Origin: JAUNKE01 sp041784625
Lineage (GTDB): Bacteria; Bacillota; Clostridia; Peptostreptococcales; Filifactoraceae
Reading direction: 5' to 3'
NCBI GenBank assembly: GCA_041784625.1
Contig: JBHBDS010000148.1
Location: forward strand, 1 to 32,348
Length of the DNA: 32,348 nt
This document shows positions 1-6,705 of the stretch, piece by piece (position 1 is the stretch's first letter; each line of letters opens with the position of its first letter). The position numbers were made by a program, and so were the translations under genes. Under the pieces are notes generated by a model, which saw nothing but the letters and a program-made list of their open reading frames with translations, did not search any database and was not told the origin of the DNA.

Positions 1-1
1 A

Positions 2-1114
2 AATATTTTCCAAAACGCATTACAAAAAGTTGCAAAATCGGCTAAAACTCCGTCAAGAGCAATTATGCTCACTGCTTTTGTTACGGTTATTGCATGTTGG
101 ATCAACTGGGGATTCGGTTTGGTTCTTGGAGCACTTTTGGCAAAAGAAATGGCGAAAGAAGTGGACGAAGTGGACTATCGCTTGCTAATTGCGAGTGCTT
201 ACTCGGGTTTTGTTGTGTGGCACGGCGGGCTTTCGGGCTCGATTCCACTAAAAATTGCTGGAGAGGGTGAACTTGCAAAAGTGAGTGGCGATTTGATCCA
301 AGGATTTATCCCTACCACACAGACGATCTTTTCGCCAATGAATCTCACAATATCTGGACTGATTATCGTGCTTTTGCCTTTTGTTTGCAAAGCGATGATG
401 CCAGACAAGGAGCACACGATCGTTGTGGATAAGGCGCTTCTTGAAGATGTAAAAAGAGAGAAAGTTGTAGCATCAAGTCCAGCTGAAAAATTAGAGCAAA
501 GTAGAGTGCTTTGGCTCATTACTTTGGCGCTTGGGTTTGCTTTTATTGTATATAATATTTCTAAAAACGGATTAAACCTAAGCCTTGACTTTGTAAACTT
601 TATCTTTATGTTTGTTGGACTATTGTTGCATGGAAATATCCGAAATTATATCGATGCAATCATCGATTCAGCAGCAAGCTCCGCTGGGATCATTCTTCAA
701 TTTCCATTTTATGCAGGAATTATGGGAATGATGACAGGAGCAAATCCTGAAACAGGAGTTTCTTTGGCGGGTGCAATCTCTGAATGGTTCGTAGGAATTT
801 CTACTGTAAAAACTTTCCCATTGTACACTTTCTTGAGCGCAGGAATTGTCAACTTCTTTGTTCCATCAGGAGGCGGTCAGTGGGCGGTTCAAGCGCCAAT
901 CATGATGCCAGCTGGTTATGAACTAGGAGTTGATGCGGCAAAAACTGCAATGGCAATTGCATGGGGAGACGCATGGACCAATATGATTCAGCCGTTCTGG
1001 GCACTTCCAGCACTGGGTATTGCTGGACTGTCCGCAAAAGATATTATGGGATATTGCGTCATCACTTTGCTGTTCTCAGGAATCATTATTTCAGGAGCGA
1101 TGCTTATTTTCTAA
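2..1114 (+). CDS. atoE: Short-chain fatty acid transporter, AtoE family (5' truncated by window)
   Basis: The frame is open from base 2, so the gene begins before the window; 370 residues and the stop are present, against about 440 for E. coli AtoE. It is very hydrophobic, with a run of probable membrane spans, and keeps family-typical stretches: CWINWGFGLVLGALLAKEM near the start, NFFVPSGGGQWAVQAP about two thirds along, and WGDAWTNMIQPFWALPALGI near the end. Family members are inner-membrane carriers for short-chain fatty acids such as acetoacetate or butyrate, often next to CoA-transferase genes. Whatever lies upstream is outside the window, so the substrate cannot be set. A strong terminator follows, so it is the last gene of its transcript. 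The first ATG in the window (base 65) lies inside the conserved region and is not the true start. Confidence 0.9.
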   Translation, partial: NIFQNALQKVAKSAKTPSRAIMLTAFVTVIACWINWGFGLVLGALLAKEMAKEVDEVDYRLLIASAYSGFVVWHGGLSGSIPLKIAGEGELAKVSGDLIQGFIPTTQTIFSPMNLTISGLIIVLLPFVCKAMMPDKEHTIVVDKALLEDVKREKVVASSPAEKLEQSRVLWLITLALGFAFIVYNISKNGLNLSLDFVNFIFMFVGLLLHGNIRNYIDAIIDSAASSAGIILQFPFYAGIMGMMTGANPETGVSLAGAISEWFVGISTVKTFPLYTFLSAGIVNFFVPSGGGQWAVQAPIMMPAGYELGVDAAKTAMAIAWGDAWTNMIQPFWALPALGIAGLSAKDIMGYCVITLLFSGIIISGAMLIF

Positions 1115-1170
1115 ATTTTTCCGTCGGATGGTAAGGCTGTGGAAAATAGCCTGAAAAAATAATTTCAATA

Positions 1171-1223
1171 ACCGATCTTCTAAAGTTTGAACAGTCAATC
1201 AAACGAAGGAAGGTCGGTTTTTT
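1171..1223 (+). terminator. Rho-independent terminator after atoE
   Basis: ACCGATCTTC at 1171-1180 pairs with GAAGGTCGGT at 1209-1218 (10 bp with one G-T wobble). The pairing is followed by a run of six T ending at 1223. The loop is long, about 28 nt. It lies 57 nt past the atoE stop and separates it from the T-box operon. Confidence 0.8.
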
Positions 1224-1271
1224 GTGCAAAATACTTTTCAATTCAATAACCAATTTTTTGATGAGTTTTCG

Positions 1272-1291
1272 CATATTTTTCAAAAAATGTG
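1272..1291. repeat. AT-rich inverted repeat upstream of the T-box promoter
   Basis: CATATTTTT and AAAAATGTG around a tiny centre form a near-palindrome of about 8 pairs, including one wobble. It ends 10 nt before the -35 box of the importer promoter. It could be an operator or a chance AT-rich hairpin. Nothing else is recognisable in 1224-1301. Confidence 0.25.
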
Positions 1292-1301
1292 ATTTTGATT
1301 A

Positions 1302-1330
1302 TTGACATTCTCGAAAAAAAGCATTATTAT
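1302..1330 (+). promoter_or_regulatory. Sigma-A type promoter of the T-box/ABC importer operon
   Basis: TTGACA at 1302-1307 is a perfect -35 box. After a 17-nt spacer comes TATTAT at 1325-1330, one mismatch from the -10 consensus. Transcription should start near 1337, giving a leader of about 360 nt that holds the short ORF and the T-box. Confidence 0.75.
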
Positions 1331-1370
1331 TACAACAAGCTAGCGAAAAAATGCGAAGGAGGTATTAGCG

Positions 1371-1457
1371 ATGAGGCTATTTAGGCAAAACAGGCAAAGA
1401 GTTTTATCAAGGCAAAATTTAATAGTTTTATCGTTGATGCGAAGAGTAGCATTGTAG
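1371..1457 (+). CDS. Putative Arg-rich leader peptide (28 aa) ahead of and overlapping the T-box
   Basis: An ATG at 1371 lies 8 nt after a perfect AAGGAGG (1356-1362), as good a ribosome site as any in the window. The ORF has 28 codons and ends in TAG at 1455-1457. Seven of the 28 residues are arginine (positions 2, 5, 8, 10, 14, 24, 25), four of them AGG. The product, which starts MRLFRQNRQRVLS, has no transmembrane or enzymatic character, which fits a sensing leader rather than a working protein. The last codons overlap the kink-turn and the 5' side of the T-box specifier loop (about 1431-1447), so a translating ribosome would mask that half of stem I. The last two arginines may simply reflect conserved T-box bases. 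What I see is the ORF, its ribosome site and its composition; a regulatory role is inference. It may instead be a chance ORF. Confidence 0.45.
   Translation: MRLFRQNRQRVLSRQNLIVLSLMRRVAL
1383..1418 (+). repeat. Three in-phase AGGCAAA direct repeats inside the leader ORF
   Basis: AGGCAAA occurs at 1383, 1392 and 1410. The offsets are 9 and 18 nt, so every copy is in the same reading frame and encodes Arg-Gln-Asn or Arg-Gln-Arg. They may be a peptide-level repeat or RNA/DNA binding sites. Confidence 0.5.
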
Positions 1458-1658
1458 AGATTTACAGCGAGTCGATGTCGATGGAAGATCGATAATCAAA
1501 ACAATTGCGAAGAGAGCCGCGGAGATTGGATTGACAAAGCATTGTTGTGAGTATCTTCCACGTATTTATGCGTTAAATATTTTGAGATGGTTCTTTTGTG
1601 AACTAATTAGAGTGGTACCGTGAGCACGAGCTCGCCTCTTAGTTGAGGCGGGCTTTTT
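1430..1658 (+). promoter_or_regulatory. T-box riboswitch (tRNA-sensing leader) of the amino acid ABC importer
   Basis: The T-box sequence AGAGTGGTACCGTG lies at 1609-1622, directly before a terminator. Stem I can be drawn. At its base CGTTGATGCG (1432-1441) faces CGCGGAGATTG (1519-1529) with tandem G-A pairs of a kink-turn. The specifier loop follows with AGTA at 1445-1448 on the 5' side. Above it GCATTGT (1449-1455) pairs with ACAATTGC (1501-1508), and the AG loop AGCGAG (1466-1471) leads into a TCGAT/ATCGA apical stem. The 3' specifier loop reads GAAGAGAGC (1509-1517). By the common GAA-codon-A register the specifier is GAG (Glu). One base further it is AGA (Arg). T-boxes bind uncharged tRNA through the specifier and the tRNA 3' end and then block the terminator. 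The base after TGG is T, predicting A73 in the tRNA. The class is secure; the amino acid is not. Confidence 0.9.
1630..1658 (+). terminator. T-box regulated intrinsic terminator
   Basis: GCTCGCCTC (1630-1638) pairs with GAGGCGGGC (1645-1653) across a six-base loop, followed by TTTTT to 1658. It starts 8 nt after the T-box sequence, as needed for the switch between antiterminator and terminator. The first importer gene starts 38 nt later. Confidence 0.9.
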
Positions 1659-1695
1659 ATATTATTATAACGATTTTACAAATCTAGGAGGAAAT

Positions 1696-2526
1696 ATGAA
1701 AAAGATAATTGCAATACTTATGATGGTTTCGATGTTACTAGTTGGATGTTCGAATACATCGACTTCGGATTCTGCTTCGAGCGAAAATAAACCGATGAAC
1801 AAATTGGAAGAAATTAAAGCGAATGGAAAAATAATTGTGGGAACTTCGGCTGACTATCCGCCATACGAATTTCATGCAATCATCGATGGAAAAGATGAAA
1901 TTGTAGGTTTTGATATTGAAATTGCAAAAGAAATTGCAAAAGCGTTGGGAGTGGAATTAGAAATTCAAGATATGGGATTTGATTCCGTCCTTGCTGGTGT
2001 TGGAACAGGGATGATCGACATTGGGATTGCAGGAATTAATCCAGAACCATCTCGAGAAGATGCGATGGACTTTAGCGACATTTATTATCACGCAGGACAA
2101 ACAGCTCTAGTTGCTGCAGATAAAGTTTCAGAATATAATTCGATAGAAGATTTCAAAGGAAAAACAATCGGGGTACAGATCGGGACGGTTCAAGAAGAGA
2201 TCGCAAAGACTCAATTCGAGGGAGCGACAGTCAAATCCCTTGGGAAAAATCCTGATTTAATCCTAGAGTTAAAGACGGGGATGATTGATGCCGTGTTGTT
2301 GGAACAAGTTGTTGCGGAATCTTTTGCAAAACAAAATCCAGATCTTGCGGTTGCCACAAAAATTGTCGTTGCATCGGATGACTATGGTTCTAGTGTAATA
2401 ACTGCCAATGATGAAGTGGAATTGATGGAAGAAATCAACAAGATTCTTTCTGAGCTAAAAAGTAGCGGAAAAATTGATCAATTTGTTCTGGAAGCAAATC
2501 TACTTGCAGAGCAAAACGCAGAATAG
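1696..2526 (+). CDS. Amino acid ABC transporter substrate-binding lipoprotein (SBP family 3)
   Basis: 276 residues. The N-terminus is a lipoprotein signal: KK, a hydrophobic core, then the lipobox LVGC with Cys18 as the expected lipidated residue, and a Ser/Thr-rich linker. The mature part matches bacterial extracellular solute-binding family 3, with VGTSADYPPYEF near residue 50, a GFDIEIAKEIAKAL helix, and INPEPSRED, whose Arg is in the place that clamps the ligand carboxylate in this family. It should sit on the outer face of the membrane and pass a polar amino acid to the permease encoded next. AGGAGG at 1686-1691 sets the start. It is first in a three-gene operon under the T-box. The ligand is not readable from sequence; arginine or glutamate/glutamine are candidates from the T-box specifier. 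Confidence 0.93.
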   Translation: MKKIIAILMMVSMLLVGCSNTSTSDSASSENKPMNKLEEIKANGKIIVGTSADYPPYEFHAIIDGKDEIVGFDIEIAKEIAKALGVELEIQDMGFDSVLAGVGTGMIDIGIAGINPEPSREDAMDFSDIYYHAGQTALVAADKVSEYNSIEDFKGKTIGVQIGTVQEEIAKTQFEGATVKSLGKNPDLILELKTGMIDAVLLEQVVAESFAKQNPDLAVATKIVVASDDYGSSVITANDEVELMEEINKILSELKSSGKIDQFVLEANLLAEQNAE

Positions 2527-2535
2527 GAGTTAACA

Positions 2536-3396
2536 ATGCAAGAGTATGCGGAAAACAAAATAGTATTTTCTAGCGAGAAAAGCAGCAAGTATAATAAAAC
2601 AAAAAATGTTGGGAAGTTGTATCATGCGATAGGTTATGCAGCACTGGCTTTGTGCGTATTTGGAATTGCCTTGCTAGGCATTCACATTTTCGGCTCGATC
2701 GCTAGTATGACAAAATATATTTCGTACTTTGTCACTGGAGTAAAATACACGCTCGGACTTTCTGCTGTGTCGGTATTCTTTGGAATCATTTTTGGCTCCG
2801 GAATCGCCTTTGCGAAAATGTCAAACAACAAAGGATTATCAATCATTGCCAGCGCATACATCGAGCTGATTCGTGGCACTCCGCTCATCACGCAGCTTTT
2901 CATCGTGTTTTTTGGTTCGGCAGTGCTTTTTAATACCAAAGAATGGGGATTGTCGATTGCAACTCTTGCATTTTTGGCTGGGATTGTTGCAGTGAGCCTC
3001 AATTCCGCAGCATATGTGGCAGAAATCATTCGCTCAGGAATCCAATCGGTTGATAGCGGGCAACTTGAAGCGGGAAGAAGTTTGGGGATGAGCCATGCAA
3101 TGACGATGAAAGAGATTATTTTGCCTCAAGCGATAAAAAACATTTTGCCAGCGCTGGGCAATGAATTTATTACGGTAATCAAAGAGACTTCGATTGTTTC
3201 GGTAATTGGCGTGACAGATATTATGTACAATGTGAATATTGTTCGAGGAAGTAGTTTCAAATCGATGGAGCCTCTATATGTGGCAGCAATTTTATATTTT
3301 GTTCTTACATTTGGGTTGTCCAAATTGGTCAATCTTTTAGAAGGGAAGTTGAAAGAAAGTGATAAAAGTTTCGGATTTACAAAAAAGCTTTGGTAA
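2536..3396 (+). CDS. Amino acid ABC transporter permease (HisM/GlnP type)
   Basis: 286 residues. A charged N-terminal tail of about 30 residues and a first membrane span (about 32-56) precede the typical family core of about five spans. The conserved cytoplasmic EAA loop that docks the ATPase is visible around residues 178-184 (EAGRSLG), followed by ILPQAIKNILPALGNEF. RGTPLITQLFIVFF is the hallmark stretch of polar amino acid permeases. Only one permease gene is present, so it probably works as a homodimer. A TAGGAG site precedes the ATG, 9 nt after the binding-protein stop. Its last 38 nt overlap the start of the ATPase gene, and its C-terminal FGFTKKLW tail is encoded in the overlap. Confidence 0.93.
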   Translation: MQEYAENKIVFSSEKSSKYNKTKNVGKLYHAIGYAALALCVFGIALLGIHIFGSIASMTKYISYFVTGVKYTLGLSAVSVFFGIIFGSGIAFAKMSNNKGLSIIASAYIELIRGTPLITQLFIVFFGSAVLFNTKEWGLSIATLAFLAGIVAVSLNSAAYVAEIIRSGIQSVDSGQLEAGRSLGMSHAMTMKEIILPQAIKNILPALGNEFITVIKETSIVSVIGVTDIMYNVNIVRGSSFKSMEPLYVAAILYFVLTFGLSKLVNLLEGKLKESDKSFGFTKKLW

Positions 3397-4084
3397 CAAA
3401 AAAATTCTAAAAGGAATTGATCTGGAAATCCAAAAGGGGAAAGTTTTTGCAATCATCGGGCCCTCTGGATCAGGAAAAAGTACCTTTCTGCGATGTCTGA
3501 ATCTGCTGGAAAAAATCGACAGCGGATCGATCGTTTTAGAGGGTGAAGACATTACAGAAAAACAAATCGACGAGAATAAGGTTCGTGCCCAAATTGGAAT
3601 GGTATTTCAAAATTTCAACTTGTTTCCGCATAAGACGGTTTTGGACAATATTATGCTTGCTCCGACAAAAGTAAAAGGAATCTCAAAAGAACAGGCGCAA
3701 GAAAAAGCGGAAGAGTTGCTGCAAAAAGTTGGCTTAATCGATAAAAAAGATGCATTTCCAAGCTCTCTGTCAGGAGGCCAGAAGCAGCGAGTTGCGATTG
3801 CTCGTGCGCTGGCGATGGAGCCGCAGATTATGCTCTTTGATGAGGCGACCTCAGCACTTGATCCCGAGATGGTCGGCGATGTATTGGATGTAATGAAAAA
3901 ATTGTCTCAAGAGGGAATGACGATGGTGGTTGTGACGCATGAAATGGGATTTGCCAAAGAAATTGCCGATGAAGTGATTTTTATGGAGGATGGTATTATT
4001 GCAGATCAAGGGACTCCAGAATACATTTTTTCTGAGCGCTGTAATGAGCGTACGATAGAATTTTTATCTAAAGTGATTCACTGA
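3359..4084 (+). CDS. Amino acid ABC transporter ATP-binding protein (GlnQ type), GTG start
   Basis: 241 residues, the usual length for GlnQ/HisP-type ATPases. All nucleotide-binding motifs are intact: Walker A GPSGSGKS at 34-41, Q-loop Gln84, signature LSGGQ at 137-141, Walker B ending in Asp161-Glu162, and switch His194. The start is GTG at 3359; the protein then begins MIKVSDLQKSFG, exactly as family members do, and no ATG occurs before the Q-loop. This start lies 38 nt inside the permease gene, with AGAAGGGA at about 3340-3347 as a weak ribosome site, so translation is probably coupled to the permease. It powers import by the preceding binding protein and permease. Confidence 0.94.
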   Translation: MIKVSDLQKSFGNKKILKGIDLEIQKGKVFAIIGPSGSGKSTFLRCLNLLEKIDSGSIVLEGEDITEKQIDENKVRAQIGMVFQNFNLFPHKTVLDNIMLAPTKVKGISKEQAQEKAEELLQKVGLIDKKDAFPSSLSGGQKQRVAIARALAMEPQIMLFDEATSALDPEMVGDVLDVMKKLSQEGMTMVVVTHEMGFAKEIADEVIFMEDGIIADQGTPEYIFSERCNERTIEFLSKVIH

Positions 4085-4127
4085 TCAAAAAAATCGAATA
4101 ATAGTGGCCGTTGCAAAACAGCCTAAT

Positions 4128-4162
4128 AAATGGCGAGCTCAATAAAGAGTAAGCCATTTTTT
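4128..4162 (+). terminator. Terminator of the ABC importer operon
   Basis: AAATGGC (4128-4134) pairs with GCCATTT (4153-4159) and is followed by T to 4162. The stem is only 7 bp with an 18-nt loop, but it lies 43 nt past the last importer gene. Confidence 0.6.
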
Positions 4163-4174
4163 GTCTTGGAGAAC

Positions 4175-4302
4175 ATTTGTCCCCACTTTTTTGAAAAAAA
4201 CGATATGTTTTGTGTCGAAAGATTTTGCTGATATTGGAAAAGATGCTGCGCTGAATGAGAATTTCTCATTTTTTTGTGCAAAATTTTTTAAAGGGGACGA
4301 AT
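4175..4302. repeat. Long-range inverted repeat around an intergenic hairpin
   Basis: ATTTGTCCCC at 4175-4184 and GGGGACGAAT at 4293-4302 are complementary over 10 bases with one G-T wobble. They lie 108 nt apart and enclose the small terminator-like hairpin at 4254-4275. No RNA family was recognised. Confidence 0.3.
4254..4275 (+). terminator. Second terminator-like hairpin before prfC
   Basis: AATGAGA (4254-4260) pairs with TCTCATT (4264-4270) across ATT, followed by T to 4275. The stem is AT-rich and weak. It could be a backup terminator for the importer operon or the end of a short intergenic transcript. Confidence 0.45.
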
Positions 4303-4319
4303 ATCAATGAAAAATGTGG

Positions 4320-4348
4320 TTGGCGGTTTATAAAAATTGTAGTACAAT
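4320..4348 (+). promoter_or_regulatory. Promoter of prfC-yebC-pncB
   Basis: TTGGCG at 4320-4325, a 17-nt spacer, and TACAAT at 4343-4348. The expected transcript start near 4355 leaves about 20 nt of leader to the ATG at 4376 and rules out an upstream in-frame ATG at 4352. Confidence 0.65.
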
Positions 4349-4375
4349 GAAATGTGGTTAACGACAAGGAGGAAT

Positions 4376-5974
4376 ATGCTAAACGAAAAAATAATAGATG
4401 AAATAAAAAGACGGCGAATTTTCGGGATAATTTCTCACCCGGATGCGGGAAAAACAACGCTCACTGAAAAACTGCTTTTACACGGCGGAGCAATTCGTGA
4501 AGCGGGAACCGTATCGGGGCAAAAAAATACGAAATTCGCAACATCGGACTGGATGGAAATTGAAAAGAAAAGAGGGATTTCGGTCACTTCTTCGGTGATG
4601 CAGTTTGAATATAATGGAAAAGTGATTTCGATTATGGATACGCCTGGCCATAACGATTTTGGAGAAGACACTTATCGTGTGCTCACAGCAGTGGATTCTG
4701 CAGTAATGGTGATGGATGGGGCAAAAGGGATCGAAGCACAGACAAAAAAACTATTCAAAATTTGTCGCCAGCGAGGAATTCCGATTTTCACTTTTATCAA
4801 TAAATTGGATCGACAAGCAAAGGACTCGCTCGAATTGATTGAAGAGCTGGAAAGCGTTCTTAGGATGCCATCGACGCCTGTGACATGGCCAATCGGCAGC
4901 GGATTGCAATTTGAAGGAATATACGACATTATCAACAACAAAGTATTTTTATATAAGAAGAAAATGGAGATTGACCTAGGCCAAGAAGGAGTGTTTGGCT
5001 CGGAACTTGAGAATTTGATTCATCCAGAGAATCTCAAAGAAATTCGAGAACAAATTGAACTGGTTCAAGGTGCAGGGTATCCTTTTGACGAAGAAGCGAT
5101 TCGAGCAGGAGAACTCACTCCCGTGTTTTTTGGGTCTGCACTTGCAGATTTTGGCGTCACCACTTTTTTGGAGCACTATCTTCAGCTTTCTCCATCGCCG
5201 AGTGTTCGAAAAACAACCGAGGGAGAAGTTTCTCCATATGATGAGCAGTTCTCTGGATTTATTTTCAAAATTCAAGCAAACATGAATCAGGCGCATCGAG
5301 ATCGAATTGCATTTTTGAGAATTTGTTCGGGCGTTTTTGAACGTGGGATGAGCGTAAATCTATCTCGAACAGGCAAGCAACTCAAGCTCAGCCAATCCAC
5401 ACAGCTGATGGCAAATGAGCGAGACACAATCGACTGTGCCTACGCAGGAGATGTGATTGGGATTTATGATTCGGGCAATTATCAGGTAGGCGACACGATT
5501 TATTCGGGCAAAGAAAAAATATTTTTTGAGCCGCTACCAACTTTCCCGCCAGAATTGTTTATTCGGGTAAGCCCTGTCAATGCAATGAAATCAAAACATT
5601 TCAAAAAAGGTGTTGACCAGTTGGCTCAAGAAGGTGCGGTGCAAGTATACCACACGAGATACAATGATATTATTCTCGGTGCAGTGGGAGAGCTTCAATT
5701 TGAAGTATTTGAATACCGACTGAAGAATGAATATAATTCGGACATATACATCGAACGAATGGATTATTCTGTGGCACGCTGGATCAAAGATGAATCGGTT
5801 GAAAATCTCGAAAAATTGTCGAACTCGAGAAGTACACTCGTGTTTGATCATTTTGAACGACCAGTGATGCTTTTTGCGAATCAATACACTTTGGACCGAT
5901 TTGCGGAGAAAAATGATAACATCAAATTGATCGAAGCGATGAATGTAAATGCAGAATTTGCAGATGAAAAATAG
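4376..5974 (+). CDS. prfC: Peptide chain release factor 3 (RF3)
   Basis: 532 residues, matching the usual length of about 530. It is a translational GTPase that recycles RF1/RF2 from the ribosome after termination. The G domain is intact: HPDAGKTT (21-28) is the P-loop, followed by the RF3-type switch I region with SDWMEIEKKRGISV, then DTPGH (88-92) and NKLD (142-145). The C-terminal two thirds carry the RF3-type domains II and III. The start is fixed by AAGGAGG (4366-4372) and by the promoter position; an in-frame ATG 24 nt upstream would lie at the transcription start. It is the first gene of a compact operon with yebC (8 nt gap) and pncB (9 nt gap). Confidence 0.97.
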   Translation: MLNEKIIDEIKRRRIFGIISHPDAGKTTLTEKLLLHGGAIREAGTVSGQKNTKFATSDWMEIEKKRGISVTSSVMQFEYNGKVISIMDTPGHNDFGEDTYRVLTAVDSAVMVMDGAKGIEAQTKKLFKICRQRGIPIFTFINKLDRQAKDSLELIEELESVLRMPSTPVTWPIGSGLQFEGIYDIINNKVFLYKKKMEIDLGQEGVFGSELENLIHPENLKEIREQIELVQGAGYPFDEEAIRAGELTPVFFGSALADFGVTTFLEHYLQLSPSPSVRKTTEGEVSPYDEQFSGFIFKIQANMNQAHRDRIAFLRICSGVFERGMSVNLSRTGKQLKLSQSTQLMANERDTIDCAYAGDVIGIYDSGNYQVGDTIYSGKEKIFFEPLPTFPPELFIRVSPVNAMKSKHFKKGVDQLAQEGAVQVYHTRYNDIILGAVGELQFEVFEYRLKNEYNSDIYIERMDYSVARWIKDESVENLEKLSNSRSTLVFDHFERPVMLFANQYTLDRFAEKNDNIKLIEAMNVNAEFADEK

Positions 5975-5982
5975 GAGGAACT

Positions 5983-6696
5983 ATGGGAAGAATAGGAAAT
6001 ATTGTTAATAGAAAGAATAAACAAGATTCAAAAAGAGCACAAATTTTTACGAAGTATGCGAGATTGATTTCGGTTGCGGCAAAAGAAGGTGGCGGTGATC
6101 CAGAATACAACGCGGCGCTTAAGACAGCAATCGATAAAGCAAAAGCAATGAATATGCCAAATGACAATATTGATCGTGCGATCAAAAAAGGAACTGGCGG
6201 CGGCGAAGCAGAAAATTTTGAGCATATCGTTTACGAAGGATATGGACCAGGCGGTGTTGCAGTGATTGTTAACGCACTTACAGACAACAAAAACCGTACC
6301 GCAGGAAATGTACGCTATTATTTTGATAAAAATGGCGGAAACATGGGGACATCTGGTTGCGTTAGCTTTATGTTTGATCGCAAAGGAGTAATTTTTGTAG
6401 AAAAATCCGATGCGGTGGACGAAGATACGCTGATGGGACTAGCACTAGATGCTGGGGCGGAGGATTTTGTCGTGGATGAAGAAGGTTACGAGATTTTGAC
6501 TGCGCCAGAGGATTTTGAAAGTGTTCGAGTAGCGCTTGAAAACGAAAAGATCGAAATGATTTCGGCAGAAGTGACGATGGTTCCTCAAAATTATACTAGC
6601 ATTGACGAATCGCTTCAAAAAAATCTTGAAAAAATGATTGATATGTTTGAAGAGGATGATGATATTCAAGAAATTTTTACGAATTTAGAGCAATAG
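5983..6696 (+). CDS. YebC/PmpR family protein
   Basis: 237 residues, full length for the family. The N-terminus MGRIGNIVNRKNKQDSKR and the stretch around NMPNDNIDRAIKKG are family-typical, as are YEGYGPGG and a segment near residue 125 with KNGGNMGTSG. The protein ends in an acidic tail. The family is annotated as a DNA-binding transcriptional regulator, but some members are reported to act on the ribosome and relieve stalling. Its place directly behind prfC, 8 nt away with a GGAGG site, agrees with a translation role, though that is inference from context. No DNA-binding helix-turn-helix is evident by eye. Confidence 0.92.
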   Translation: MGRIGNIVNRKNKQDSKRAQIFTKYARLISVAAKEGGGDPEYNAALKTAIDKAKAMNMPNDNIDRAIKKGTGGGEAENFEHIVYEGYGPGGVAVIVNALTDNKNRTAGNVRYYFDKNGGNMGTSGCVSFMFDRKGVIFVEKSDAVDEDTLMGLALDAGAEDFVVDEEGYEILTAPEDFESVRVALENEKIEMISAEVTMVPQNYTSIDESLQKNLEKMIDMFEEDDDIQEIFTNLEQ

Positions 6697-6705
6697 GAGA
6701 CTGCC

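Noticed and set aside
1115..1170. AGGCT...AGCCT hairpin after atoE as a terminator
   Set aside because: Five-base stem with no T-run; the real terminator is at 1171-1223.
4307..4333. 8-codon ORF after AAAGGGG upstream of prfC
   Set aside because: It spans the prfC -35 box, upstream of the expected transcript start, and has no informative composition.
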